From contig NZ_SACP01000017.1 in the NCBI RefSeq assembly GCF_004004555.2, forward strand, positions 1 to 64,000: a stretch of DNA of 64,000 nucleotides, read 5' to 3'. The stretch is from Methylobacterium oryzihabitans (GTDB taxonomy: Bacteria > Pseudomonadota > Alphaproteobacteria > Rhizobiales > Beijerinckiaceae). Under the pieces are notes generated by a model. It was not told where the DNA came from. It saw nothing but the letters and a program-made list of their open reading frames with translations, and searched no databases. Made by a program: the position numbers and the translations under genes. This document shows, piece by piece, positions 16,976 through 25,379 of this stretch (positions are counted from its first letter, which is position 1; every line of letters starts with the position of its first letter).

Positions 16976-18385
16976 TCACGCCGCATCCGCCGGCTTGACA
17001 CCGAGAGCCCGGTGCCCCGAGACCGCGGCGCCGGCCTCCGGGCGCAGGCGGCGGAACACCAGCGCCGACAGGCTTGACACCACCGCCACCGCCAGGAAGG
17101 CCGGGCGGAAATCCTCCGCCGCGATCGGGCCGCCGCGCCACGCGGCGGCGGTCTCCAGCGCGAAGGCCCCGAAGGCGACGCCGACGCTGAGCGAGAGCTG
17201 CTGGGCGACGCCCGCGAGGCTCGTCGCCGCGCTCATCTCCCGCGACTCGACGTCGGCATACGCGATGGCGTTGACCGCGGTGAACTGGAGCGAACGGAAG
17301 CAGCCGGCGACGAGCAGGACCGCCACCATCACGGCGTGCGGGGTCGCGGCGGTGAACAGGCCGTTGACCGCCAGAAGCAGCGCGGCGACGACCGCGTTGA
17401 GCGTCATCACGGTGCGGAAGCCGTGGGCGCGCAGGATGCGGGCGGCGACCGTCTTCATGAACAGGGCGCCGGCCGCGGCCGCGAAGGTGACGAGGCCCGA
17501 TTGCAGCGGGTCGAGCCCGAAGCCGAGCTGGAGCATCAATGGCAGCAGGAACGGGATCGCCCCGGTGCCGATCCGGAACAGGCTGCCGCCGGTGATCGCC
17601 GCCCGGAAGGTCGGATGGCGCAGGAGGTCGAGCCGGATCAGCGGGGTCTCGACCCGGCGGGCGTGGCGTAGGTAGAGCCCGACCAGGACGAGGCCGGCGA
17701 GGACGCAGCCGAGGGAGACCGATCCCGGCAGCAGGTGGCGGCCGCCGGAGGCGAGCCCGAGCATCAGGCTCGCGAGCCCGGTGCCGGACAGGAGAAAGCC
17801 GGTCACGTCGAGGGGCGGGCGCTCCGGCTCGCGCAGGTCGCCGATGTAGAGGGTGGCGAGCCAGATCCCGGCGAGCCCGATCGGCAGGTTGATGACGAAG
17901 ATCCAGCGCCAGTTCAGCGTCGTGGTGATGAGCCCGCCGAGCGGTGGCCCGATCACCGGGCCGACCAGCGCCGGGATCGTCAGGGTGGCGAGCGCCCCCA
18001 CCAGTTCGGCCTTCGGCACGCTGCGCAGGAGCACCAGCCGGCCGACCGGCACCATCATGGCGCCGCCGAGGCCCTGGAGGAAGCGGGCGGCGACGAACCA
18101 CGCGAGCGAATCGGCCGCCGCGCAGGCGAGCGACCCGGCCATGAACACCGCGAGCGCCCAGCGGAACACCGTGCGGGCGCCGAACCGGTCCGCCGCCCAG
18201 CCGCTGACCGGGATGAAGACCGCGAGGCTGACGAGATAGGCGGTCAGCGCGAGCTTCAGCGCGATCGGATCCTCGCCGATATCGGCGGCGATCGCCGGCA
18301 GCGAGGTCGCGATCACCGTCGAATCGGTGTTCTCCATGAACAGGGCGGTGGCGACCACCAGGGGGACGATGCGGGCGGGGCGCAT
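16976..18385 (-). CDS. MFS transporter, DHA2 (EmrB/QacA) type
   Basis: 469 aa with 13-14 hydrophobic segments. Motif C-like LTIPALVGPVIGPPLGG in helix 5 marks an antiporter, TDSTVIATSLPAIAADIG in helix 1 and SGWAADRFGARTVFRW (motif A) mark the drug:H+ antiporter family 2. Inner-membrane exporter; substrate unknown. ATG 18385 with GAGAGG upstream. No periplasmic adaptor gene or regulator sits beside it. It is convergent with gshB with only one base between stops. Confidence 0.88.
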   Translation of the reverse strand: MRPARIVPLVVATALFMENTDSTVIATSLPAIAADIGEDPIALKLALTAYLVSLAVFIPVSGWAADRFGARTVFRWALAVFMAGSLACAAADSLAWFVAARFLQGLGGAMMVPVGRLVLLRSVPKAELVGALATLTIPALVGPVIGPPLGGLITTTLNWRWIFVINLPIGLAGIWLATLYIGDLREPERPPLDVTGFLLSGTGLASLMLGLASGGRHLLPGSVSLGCVLAGLVLVGLYLRHARRVETPLIRLDLLRHPTFRAAITGGSLFRIGTGAIPFLLPLMLQLGFGLDPLQSGLVTFAAAAGALFMKTVAARILRAHGFRTVMTLNAVVAALLLAVNGLFTAATPHAVMVAVLLVAGCFRSLQFTAVNAIAYADVESREMSAATSLAGVAQQLSLSVGVAFGAFALETAAAWRGGPIAAEDFRPAFLAVAVVSSLSALVFRRLRPEAGAAVSGHRALGVKPADAA

Positions 18386-18504
18386 GCGGGGCCTCTCGGG
18401 AAGGCCCGGCCGCCGCTGCCGGCGGCGGACCCTTTCCGGGCCCCGGACCGGGCATATGGCCGCCCCGTCCCCGCCGGCCACCCGCCGCGGCGAAACCCTG
18501 CCAT

Positions 18505-18534
18505 GACCCTGCACCCTGCGACCCTGCACCCTGC
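18505..18534 (+). repeat. 15-bp tandem duplication
   Basis: GACCCTGCACCCTGC occurs twice head to tail, seven bases before the stop of the HlyC-like gene, in the gap between it and the MFS gene. A recent slippage product with no evident function. Confidence 0.8.
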
Positions 18535-18540
18535 CGGCCG

Positions 18541-19062
18541 TCAGCCGGCGCCGCGCCGGATGTGGCCCGGCACGAACTCGTTGACCGGGAGGCGGACCGG
18601 GCGCACCCGGCCGTCCGGGTAGTAGCGGCGGAAATACATCATCCGGGCCCGGTGCCCGAACAGCCGCGCCTGTCCGACCAGGAAGCGGTGGGCGGCGGTG
18701 GAGTTGGCCGACCACGCGTTGAACACGAGGCAGTCGCCCTGGAGGCAATCCTCGAAGGCGAGGGGACGGGTGCCCGTGACCCAGCCCTCGGCCTTGTCCG
18801 GCGTGGTCAGCGCCCAGCCGGCGAAGCCCTGGACCTGCCCGGCGGGGTCGACCGCGAAGCAGTAATGGCCGCGATTGACCTGCCCGACCAGCACCCGCGA
18901 CCACTCGCCGAAGCGTAGGCTGGCGAAGACCGGCTTGGTCATCAGGTGGCTCACCGCGAGGCCGAGGGCGGCAGCGGGCGTGTCGGGCCGCCACAGGCGG
19001 AACGGCGGCGGCCCGGTCTCCGGGCCCGCGGAGGCGGCGGCTAGGGCTGCATCGTCGGCCAT
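18541..19062 (-). CDS. Toxin-activating lysine acyltransferase, HlyC-like
   Basis: 173 aa from ATG 19062 with AGGGGGAGTTG before it. By-eye match to HlyC/CyaC enzymes, which transfer an acyl group from acyl-ACP to internal lysines of RTX toxins in the cytosol: AVSHLMTKPVFASLRF (His39 in the position of the catalytic His), QVNRGHYCFAVDPAGQVQGFAGW, then MMYFRRYYPDGRVRPVRLP. At the place of the second catalytic residue, Asp, I read VFNAW, i.e. Asn. It is the next gene after a secreted RTX protein on the same strand (124-base gap), exactly the expected partner. Activity is uncertain because of the Asn. Confidence 0.7.
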   Translation of the reverse strand: MADDAALAAASAGPETGPPPFRLWRPDTPAAALGLAVSHLMTKPVFASLRFGEWSRVLVGQVNRGHYCFAVDPAGQVQGFAGWALTTPDKAEGWVTGTRPLAFEDCLQGDCLVFNAWSANSTAAHRFLVGQARLFGHRARMMYFRRYYPDGRVRPVRLPVNEFVPGHIRRGAG

Positions 19063-19185
19063 CAACTCCCCCTCGCGCGACGCGCGGTCCCCGACCGCGG
19101 GCGGACCGGCGCCGCAGCGGCATCTTGATCGAGAAGCGCCGCCGCGGGAACGGGTCCCGCGGCGGCGGATCGGGCCGTGCCGGCG

Positions 19186-21540
19186 TCAGGCGACTAGGAA
19201 GTCGCCGGCGACGAGGGCGGGGGCGCCGTCGAGGATCGCGAACTGCGTCCGGGCACCGGCGCCCGAGCCGTCGGCGTCGTAGAACAGGCCGCCGCTGGCG
19301 CGGTCGTACAGGATGCGGTCGCTGGCATCGACCGGCCCGGCCGAGAGGTCCTTGAACGCGGCGGCGTTGAGGGCGCCCTTGGGCAGGGCCGCGAACACGC
19401 CCGAGGACAGCTCGACCTTGTCGCTGCCGGAGACGAAGTCGGTGATATGGTCGATCCCGCCGGTGACGAGCGCGGTGTCGAACACGAAGGTGTCGACACC
19501 GTATCCGCCGGTCAGCGTGTCGGCGCCGCCGCGTCCGTTCAATCGGTCGTTGTATCGCCCGCCGATGATCTCGTTGGCGAACTCGTTGCCGGTGAGCGCG
19601 TACGCTGCGCGATCGCGGTAGCGGCCTTCATACCCAACCAGATGCTCGATCTCCTGGCCGGCCTCCAGCGTGTAGCTGGTTCGCGCCAGCACCGTGTCGT
19701 CGCCGCCGCCGCCGCGCTCGATCACCCGGTCGCCGGCATCGTCGACCTCGTAGGTGTCGTTGCCGCCGCGCCCCATCATCACGTCGGCGCCGGCGCCGCC
19801 CTGGAAGCTGTCGCTGCCCGCGCTCCCGCGCAGGGTGTCGGCGAAGCTCGAGCCGGTCACGGATTCGATGTTGGCGTAACGGTCGCCGGCCGCGTACCCG
19901 CCGGCGCCGGTGCCGGTGCCGAGGTCGACCACGACGGCCGCGGTCGAGCCGTAGTAGCTGACGCTGTCGGTGCCGCCGCGACCGTCCAGGGTGTTGGCGG
20001 CGGCGCTCGCGATGAAGGTGTCGCCGGTCTCGGTGCCGACCGCGTTCTCGATCGAAACCAGGGTGTCCCAGCCCAGGCCGCTGGCGCCGCCGCGGCCGTT
20101 GATGAGGTCGACGGTCGCCCAGGTCCCACCGGCATAGCTCACGGTGTCGCTGCCGGCGCCGCCGTCGAGGGTGTCGCCGTTCCAACCGCCGCCGCCGGTC
20201 AGGACGTCGTTGCCCGCCCCGCCCGACAGCAGGTTGGCGGCGGCGTTGCCGGTGAGCACGTCGTCGAAGCCGCTGCCGGTCAGGTTCTCGATCTCCTGCA
20301 GCGTGTCGCCCTGGGCGTCGCCGCCCGTGCCGGTGCCGGTGAGCAGGCTGACGGCGACGGCCGCCGCGGACCCGGCATAGCTCGCGGTGTCGGTGTCGAG
20401 GCCGCCGACCAGCTGGTCCGCGCCCGCGCCGCCCCGCAGCGTGTCGTCGCCCTCGCGGCCCGACAGGAGGTTGGCGCCGGCATCGCCGATGAGGCTGTCG
20501 TCGTGGTCGCTGCCGACGACGTTCTCGATGCCGGCGAGCACGTCGCCCTCGGCCTCGCCGCCGCTGCCGCGGCCGGTGGCGAGATCGACGGTCACCCCGG
20601 CCGTCGAGCCGAGATAGCCGACGACGTCGGTTCCGGCGCCGCCGTCGAGGGTGTCGGCGCCGCCGCCGCCCTTCAGGGTGTCGTTGCCGTTGAAGCCCTC
20701 GAGCTTGTTGGCGCCGGCATCGCCCTGAAGCCAGTCGGCATAGGCGCTGCCCTGGAGGTTCTCGATCCCGACATAGACGTCGCCCTGGGCCTCGCCGGCC
20801 GTACCCTTGCCGGTCGCGAGGTTGGCCTTCACCCCCTCGCTGGCGAGGCGATAGCTCGCCGTGTCGATGCCGGCGCCGCCGTCGAGGCTGTCGGCGCCGC
20901 CGCTGCCCTTGAGGGTGTCGTTGCCGGCTCCGCCCGACAGCGTGTTGGCGCTGCCGTCGCCGATCAGCGTGTCGTCGAAGGCGCTGCCGGCCGCGTTCTC
21001 GATGCCGATGTAGCGGTCGCCCTCGGCGTCGCCGCCCGTGCCCTGGCCCGTGCCGAGGTCCACCGCGACGCCCGCGGTGGCATTGCTGTAGCTCACGGTG
21101 TCGATGCCGGCGCCGCCGTCGAGGGTGTCGGCGCCGCCGCCGCCCTTCAGGATGTCGCTGCCGTTCAGGCCCTGGATCCTGTTGGCGCCGGCGTCACCGA
21201 TCAGGATGTCGGCGTAGCTGCTGCCCTGGACGTTCTCGATGCCCGTCAGGGTATCGCCCTCGGCGTCGCCGCCGCCGCCCTTGCCGGTCTCGAGGTTGAC
21301 GGTGACGCCGCTCGCCGAGTCGAAGTAGCTCGCGGTGTCGATGCCCGTGCTGCCGACCAGGGTGTCGGCGCCGCCGCCGCCCTTCAGCGTGTCGTCGCCG
21401 GCGCCGCCGTCGATCCAGTCGTTGCCGGCGTAGCCGTAGAGGGTGTCGTTGCCGCCGGCGCCCTTGAGGGTGTCGTCGTTGGCGCCGCCGCCGAGGCTCT
21501 CGGCGCCGTCGGTGCCCGTCAACCGCGTTCCCGTGGCCAT
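19186..21540 (-). CDS. RTX calcium-binding repeat protein, type I secreted
   Basis: 784 aa, no cysteine, acidic and Gly/Asp/Ala-rich. It starts directly in RTX nonapeptides (GGANDDTLKGAGGNDTL...) and consists of seven units of about 79 residues, each with GVxVxLxTGxGxGGDAxGDxL, GIENxxGSxxADxLIGDAGAN and GNDTLKGGGGADTLDGGAG. The C-terminal 100 residues (DTFVFD, ITDFVSGSDKVELS, QFAILDGAPALVAGDFLVA) match the C-terminal part of proteins exported by type I systems without signal peptide. Folds on Ca2+ outside the cell. No hydrophobic pore domain or enzyme domain is present. Type I ABC and membrane-fusion genes are not nearby; a HlyC-like acyltransferase is. Confidence 0.92.
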   Translation of the reverse strand: MATGTRLTGTDGAESLGGGANDDTLKGAGGNDTLYGYAGNDWIDGGAGDDTLKGGGGADTLVGSTGIDTASYFDSASGVTVNLETGKGGGGDAEGDTLTGIENVQGSSYADILIGDAGANRIQGLNGSDILKGGGGADTLDGGAGIDTVSYSNATAGVAVDLGTGQGTGGDAEGDRYIGIENAAGSAFDDTLIGDGSANTLSGGAGNDTLKGSGGADSLDGGAGIDTASYRLASEGVKANLATGKGTAGEAQGDVYVGIENLQGSAYADWLQGDAGANKLEGFNGNDTLKGGGGADTLDGGAGTDVVGYLGSTAGVTVDLATGRGSGGEAEGDVLAGIENVVGSDHDDSLIGDAGANLLSGREGDDTLRGGAGADQLVGGLDTDTASYAGSAAAVAVSLLTGTGTGGDAQGDTLQEIENLTGSGFDDVLTGNAAANLLSGGAGNDVLTGGGGWNGDTLDGGAGSDTVSYAGGTWATVDLINGRGGASGLGWDTLVSIENAVGTETGDTFIASAAANTLDGRGGTDSVSYYGSTAAVVVDLGTGTGAGGYAAGDRYANIESVTGSSFADTLRGSAGSDSFQGGAGADVMMGRGGNDTYEVDDAGDRVIERGGGGDDTVLARTSYTLEAGQEIEHLVGYEGRYRDRAAYALTGNEFANEIIGGRYNDRLNGRGGADTLTGGYGVDTFVFDTALVTGGIDHITDFVSGSDKVELSSGVFAALPKGALNAAAFKDLSAGPVDASDRILYDRASGGLFYDADGSGAGARTQFAILDGAPALVAGDFLVA

Positions 21541-21728
21541 GGTCCGCTCCCGATGTCCGTAACCCCCGCGGGGGGCTGGTGGATCCGGCCGGCGCTATGG
21601 AGCGGCCGGCGACGGGTGTCATCCATCGGACGTGGGAGGAGGCGGCGCGGTGCGGGCGCGCACGCCGATCCGGGCCGGCCGGGCGGGCGGTGCGGTCCGG
21701 CGTGCGCCGGCGCACCGGCGGCGCAGAC

Positions 21729-22400
21729 CTACCGGCCCGAGCCCCGCCGCAGCAGGAACACGCCCTGCGCGCCGGCGAGGTTCCAGGCCCACCACGGCAG
21801 CGAGAACCGCATCGGGTGGCCGCTCGCGTCGAGCGCCGTGGCCTTCTCGATCCTGGCCCCGACCAGCCGGCACAGGCCGACGAAGTCGCGGATCGTGCAG
21901 TGGTGGATGTTGGGCGTCTCGTACCAGGTGTCGGGCAGGTACTCGGTCACCGGCATCCGGCCGCGCAGCAGCAACTCGGTGCGGATGCGCCAGTGGCCGA
22001 AATTCGGGAACGACACGATGGCGCGCCGGCCGATGCGCAGGAGGTGCTCCAGCACCACCTTCGGGTGGCGCGTCGCCTGGATCGTCTGGGACAGGATGAC
22101 GTAGTCGAAGGCGTCGTCCGGATAGGCGGCGAGGTCGGTGTCGGCGTCGCCCTGGATCACCGACAGGCCGTGGGCGAGGCAGGCGTTGACGCCCTCGCGC
22201 GACAATTCGATGCCGCGGCCGCTGACCCCGCGCCGGTCGCGCAGCAGCGCCAGCAGCGAGCCGTCGCCGCAGCCGACGTCGAGCACCCGGGCGCCGGGCT
22301 CGACGAGGCCGAGCACCACGAGGTGGTCGATGCGGCCCTGGCCGAGGCCGGGCTCCTGCGGCAGGTCGGCCGGGGCGACGGTGGCGTCGACGGCGCTCAC
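21729..22400 (-). CDS. metW: Methionine biosynthesis protein MetW
   Basis: 223 aa from a GTG that overlaps the metX stop by four bases, so translation is coupled. Class I methyltransferase fold: ARVLDVGCGDGSLL (SAM-binding glycine loop), GRGIELSREGVNACL and VILSQTIQATRHP, then the MetW-typical SFPNFGHWRIR and WYETPNIHHCTIRDF. MetW acts with MetX; the pair is found together in most proteobacteria that use O-acylhomoserine, and MetW is reported to be needed for full MetX activity. Cytoplasmic. Confidence 0.95.
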   Translation of the reverse strand: MSAVDATVAPADLPQEPGLGQGRIDHLVVLGLVEPGARVLDVGCGDGSLLALLRDRRGVSGRGIELSREGVNACLAHGLSVIQGDADTDLAAYPDDAFDYVILSQTIQATRHPKVVLEHLLRIGRRAIVSFPNFGHWRIRTELLLRGRMPVTEYLPDTWYETPNIHHCTIRDFVGLCRLVGARIEKATALDASGHPMRFSLPWWAWNLAGAQGVFLLRRGSGR

Positions 22401-23569
22401 AGGCCGCGCTCCCGGGCGGCGGCGGCGATGAAGCCGCGGGCGGCCGAGACCATCGCCGGCTCGTCGAGCAGGAAGGCGTCGTGGCCCTTGTCGCTCTCGA
22501 TCTCCACGAAGGCGACCGGGGCCGCGGTGGCGTTGAGCGCGTGGACGACGGCGCGCGATTCGGCGGTCGGAAACAGCCAGTCGGAGGTGAACGAGATCAC
22601 GCAGAACCGCGTCCGGGTGCCCCGGAAGGCGTTGGCGAGCACGCCGCCATGGTCGGCCGCGAGGTCGAAGTAGTCCATCGCCCGGGTGAGATAGAGGTAG
22701 GCGTTGGCGTCGAACCGCTCGACGAAGGTGCTGCCCTGGTGGCGCAGGTAGCTCTCGATCTGGAAGTCGGCATCGAACGAGAAGGTGCGCTCGTCGCGGT
22801 TCTGGAGCCTGCGGCCGAACTTGCGGTGCAGCGCCATCTCCGAGAGGTAGGTGACGTGGGCGCCCATGCGGGCGACGGCGAGCCCCTTGGCCGGGCGCGT
22901 GCCGGCCTCGAGGTAGCGCCCGCCGTGCCAGTCGGGATCGGCCATCACCGCCTGCCGGCCGACCTCGTGGAAGGCGATGTTCTGCGCCGAGTGGCGCGGG
23001 CCGGTGGCGATCGGCATCGCGGCGAAGACCCGGTCGGGAAAGCTCGCCGCCCATTGCAGCACCTGCATGCCGCCCATGGAGCCGCCGATACACAGGAACA
23101 GGTCGGGGATGCCGAGGCGGTCGAGCAGCCGCCCTTGCGCCCGCACCATGTCGCGGATGGTGACGAGCGGGAAGTCGAGCCCGTAGGCGCGGCCGGTCTC
23201 CGGGTTGGCCGAGGCCGGTCCCGTGGTGCCCATGCACGAGCCGAGCACGTTGGCGCAGATCACGAAGTAGCGGTCGGTGTCGACCGGCAGGCCCGGCCCG
23301 ACGAGGCTCTCCCACCAGCCCGGCTTGCCGGTGACGGGATGGCGGTGGGCGAAGTGCTGGTCGCCGGTCAGCGCGTGGCAGATCAGCACCGCGTTGCTGC
23401 GCGCGGCGTTGAGCGTGCCCGCGGTCTGGTAGGCGATCTGCCAGGGCGCCAGCGCCCCGCCGGCATCCATCGGCAGCGGCTCGTCGGGTCCGAACAGCGC
23501 GACCGGGCTCGCCGGCTCGACCGCCTGCGGCGTGACGTCCTGGCCGGGTTTCAGCAGCAAGGTGGCCAT
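22397..23569 (-). CDS. metX: Homoserine O-acetyltransferase
   Basis: 390 aa alpha/beta-hydrolase-fold acyltransferase: LICHALTGDQHF, GGSMGGMQVLQW with nucleophile Ser164, SDWLFP carrying the Asp and SDKGHDAFL the His of the triad. Uses an acyl-CoA to activate homoserine for methionine synthesis; acetyl versus succinyl specificity cannot be told safely by eye in this family. First gene of metX-metW. The ribosome binding site is weak. I looked for the SAM-II riboswitch often seen before alphaproteobacterial met genes and could not find its conserved core. Confidence 0.94.
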   Translation of the reverse strand: MATLLLKPGQDVTPQAVEPASPVALFGPDEPLPMDAGGALAPWQIAYQTAGTLNAARSNAVLICHALTGDQHFAHRHPVTGKPGWWESLVGPGLPVDTDRYFVICANVLGSCMGTTGPASANPETGRAYGLDFPLVTIRDMVRAQGRLLDRLGIPDLFLCIGGSMGGMQVLQWAASFPDRVFAAMPIATGPRHSAQNIAFHEVGRQAVMADPDWHGGRYLEAGTRPAKGLAVARMGAHVTYLSEMALHRKFGRRLQNRDERTFSFDADFQIESYLRHQGSTFVERFDANAYLYLTRAMDYFDLAADHGGVLANAFRGTRTRFCVISFTSDWLFPTAESRAVVHALNATAAPVAFVEIESDKGHDAFLLDEPAMVSAARGFIAAAARERGL

Positions 23570-23742
23570 GAGCTTGAACGGATCCCCGCCCTGTCCGCCC
23601 GGGGGCGGCTCCGCAGTTCCGACGCTGCGACGTTCTTCAGACCGGACCGGCCGCTAAAGCAGCCGAAAAATCCGCTTGATCGGACGAGGGAGGTAGGCCG
23701 ATCCCCGACGGGGGTCAAGCCGGGGCGGAGCGGCGGGGGGCG

Positions 23743-24108
23743 TCAGGCCCGCTTCTGGTGCGCGTCGCCATTTGGGGGATACGCAGGACCGGCCCCGGCC
23801 GGACGCTCGCCGACCTGAATGACGATCACGACGCCCAGTTCGCTGATCGCGGCCAGGACGGTGTTGTCGATCGTCAGGTGACCTTCGGCCCGCGCCGTCT
23901 GTCCATCGACCAGGGCCGTGACGACACGGTGCGTCTCGGTCAGGTCGAGGCCGAACCGCCGGAGAGCGCGGGCGAGGGTGACCGGCTCAGGGATCTCCCG
24001 GATCGCGCGAAGCTCGACGACGGCGCGGATACCGGAAGGGCTTGGGCGGTCGCCCGGGATTTCGACCGGTCGTCCGAGACGCTCCCTCAACGGAGAGGCT
24101 GTCGACAT
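23743..24108 (-). CDS. Hypothetical protein, 121 aa
   Basis: Starts MSTASPLRERLGRPVEIPG with CTGGAGACCTGCG before ATG 24108. The segment IPEPVTLARALRRFGLDLTE followed by HRVVTALVDG looks like a compact alpha/beta domain reminiscent of the C-terminal fold of ribosomal protein L7/L12 (helix, FGL, then an ALVDG turn), a motif also seen in small regulatory adaptors. Not recognised as any named family. It overlaps the 3' end of the upstream unknown gene by 122 bases in another frame; the later part of that gene looks less protein-like. Confidence 0.5.
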   Translation of the reverse strand: MSTASPLRERLGRPVEIPGDRPSPSGIRAVVELRAIREIPEPVTLARALRRFGLDLTETHRVVTALVDGQTARAEGHLTIDNTVLAAISELGVVIVIQVGERPAGAGPAYPPNGDAHQKRA

Positions 24109-24331
24109 CGCAGGTCTCCAGAATCTTGCGGCCGAGGCAGTTGAGGCCCTCGCGTCCGAGGACGCCCGGTGACAGTCCTTCGATATGGGCGGTTGTGACA
24201 TGCAGCGCCCGCCCATGGAACTCGACCCTGGCCAGGATCTCCAACCGACCGGCTGGCGTGATGATGCGAGCCAGGACGATATCGCCGTGGACCTCATCGA
24301 TCTCGATCGTGAACTGGCTCGTCGTCCACAT
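23987..24331 (-). CDS. Hypothetical protein, 114 aa
   Basis: Begins MWTTSQFTIEIDEVHGDIVL with alternating hydrophobic residues of a small beta-barrel or sandwich (ARIITPAGRLEILARVEFHG, HVTTAHIEGL), then GREGLNCLGRKILE. The first 75 residues are convincing protein; the last 40 become Arg/Pro-rich where the frame overlaps the downstream gene, so the true end may be affected by a frameshift. Base composition is slightly lower in GC than neighbours. The pair shares no strand with metX or chorismate mutase operons. Function unknown. Confidence 0.45.
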   Translation of the reverse strand: MWTTSQFTIEIDEVHGDIVLARIITPAGRLEILARVEFHGRALHVTTAHIEGLSPGVLGREGLNCLGRKILETCDVDSLSVEGASRTTGRNPGRPPKPFRYPRRRRASRDPGDP

Positions 24332-24525
24332 CCGATCGTCGTCCAACCGCCTGAACTGACCGCGGCCTGCCGAGCCGATCCGGCCAAGCCAGGGTAGCCC
24401 GCACGGTCGCCGACCACCCCGAACGGGGAGGCGCCGCATACGGAGGGCGATCGGTTGGTGCTGACTTTCCGCCGCCTCGCGGCGTATGACACCCGCCACC
24501 CGTGTCCCCAACGCCCCGGCCGCCG

Positions 24526-25362
24526 ATGACCGCCCCACCGCCGACCCCCGACCTCGCCAGCCTGCGGGCGGAGATCGACCGCATCGACGCCGCGATGCAC
24601 GACCTGCTGATGGAGCGCGGGCGGATCATCGACCGGCTGATCGCGGTGAAGAAGACCTCGGCCTCGGGCTCGGCCTTCCGCCCCGGCCGCGAGGCGTCGA
24701 TGATGCGGATGATCGCCGAGCGCCATGCCGGCATCCTGCCGCTCGACACTGTCGAGGGGATCTGGCGGGTCATCATCGCGACCTTCACCTACGTCCAGGC
24801 GCCGTTCGCGGTCCATGCCGACATCTCGGGCGGCGACCCGCCGATGCGGGACTCGGCCCGGTTCCACTTCGGCTTCACGGTGCCGTACCGGCCGCATCCG
24901 AGCGCCGCGGCGGTGATCGCGGCGGTCGCGGCCTCCCGCGGCGACCTCGGCATCTTCCGCCTCGACCAGGGCGTCACCGCCGGGCCGTGGTGGGAGAGCC
25001 TGTCGGGCGAGGGCCGCCCGAAGGTCATCGCCCGGCTGCCCTTCATCGAGCGGCCCGGCCATCCGGCCGGCACGCCGGTCTTCGTCGTCGCCCGCCCCCT
25101 CGACGACCCGAGCGCGGCCCAGCGCGACTGGGTGCTGTACGCCGCCCGGTTCGAGCGCTGGCACGACGGCGCCCGCGCCGTCCTGGCCGAGGCCGGGGCC
25201 GAGGTGGTGGCGAGCGCCGGCGCCGGCGGCGGCCTGAGCCAGCTCGTCGCCGTGCCGGGCAGCGTCGCGCCGGCGGTTTTTCGCGATGACCTCGCCCGCG
25301 CCGGGGCGCCGGCCGCCGCCCTCGACGAGATCGGCAGCCACGCCGCCCGCTTCCGGGTCTGA
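24526..25362 (+). CDS. Chorismate mutase (AroQ-type) with extra C-terminal domain
   Basis: 278 aa from ATG 24526; a GTG eight codons upstream is possible. The first 95 residues are an AroQ-class chorismate mutase: LRAEIDRIDAAMHDLLMERG, RLIAVKK, FRPGREASMMRMI and a third helix VEGIWRVIIATF with the usual Arg/Lys/Glu active-site set. Converts chorismate to prephenate for Phe/Tyr synthesis in the cytosol. The remaining 180 residues (RFHFGFTVPYRPHPSAAAVI) are unlike a prephenate dehydratase or ACT domain; the same two-part layout is seen in related alphaproteobacteria and its role is unclear. Precedes bioM by 17 bases. Confidence 0.85.
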   Translation: MTAPPPTPDLASLRAEIDRIDAAMHDLLMERGRIIDRLIAVKKTSASGSAFRPGREASMMRMIAERHAGILPLDTVEGIWRVIIATFTYVQAPFAVHADISGGDPPMRDSARFHFGFTVPYRPHPSAAAVIAAVAASRGDLGIFRLDQGVTAGPWWESLSGEGRPKVIARLPFIERPGHPAGTPVFVVARPLDDPSAAQRDWVLYAARFERWHDGARAVLAEAGAEVVASAGAGGGLSQLVAVPGSVAPAVFRDDLARAGAPAAALDEIGSHAARFRV

Positions 25363-25379
25363 CGGCGCGCCGGTCCGCC

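Noticed and set aside
19186..21540. CRISPR-like regular repeats
   Set aside because: The periodicity is the coding repeat of an RTX protein (237-base units), not short repeats with unique spacers.
23570..23742. SAM-II type riboswitch before metX
   Set aside because: I looked for its conserved core in the metX leader; the region has a GCTAAAGCAGCC segment but no matching paired elements and no GTGATTTG block.
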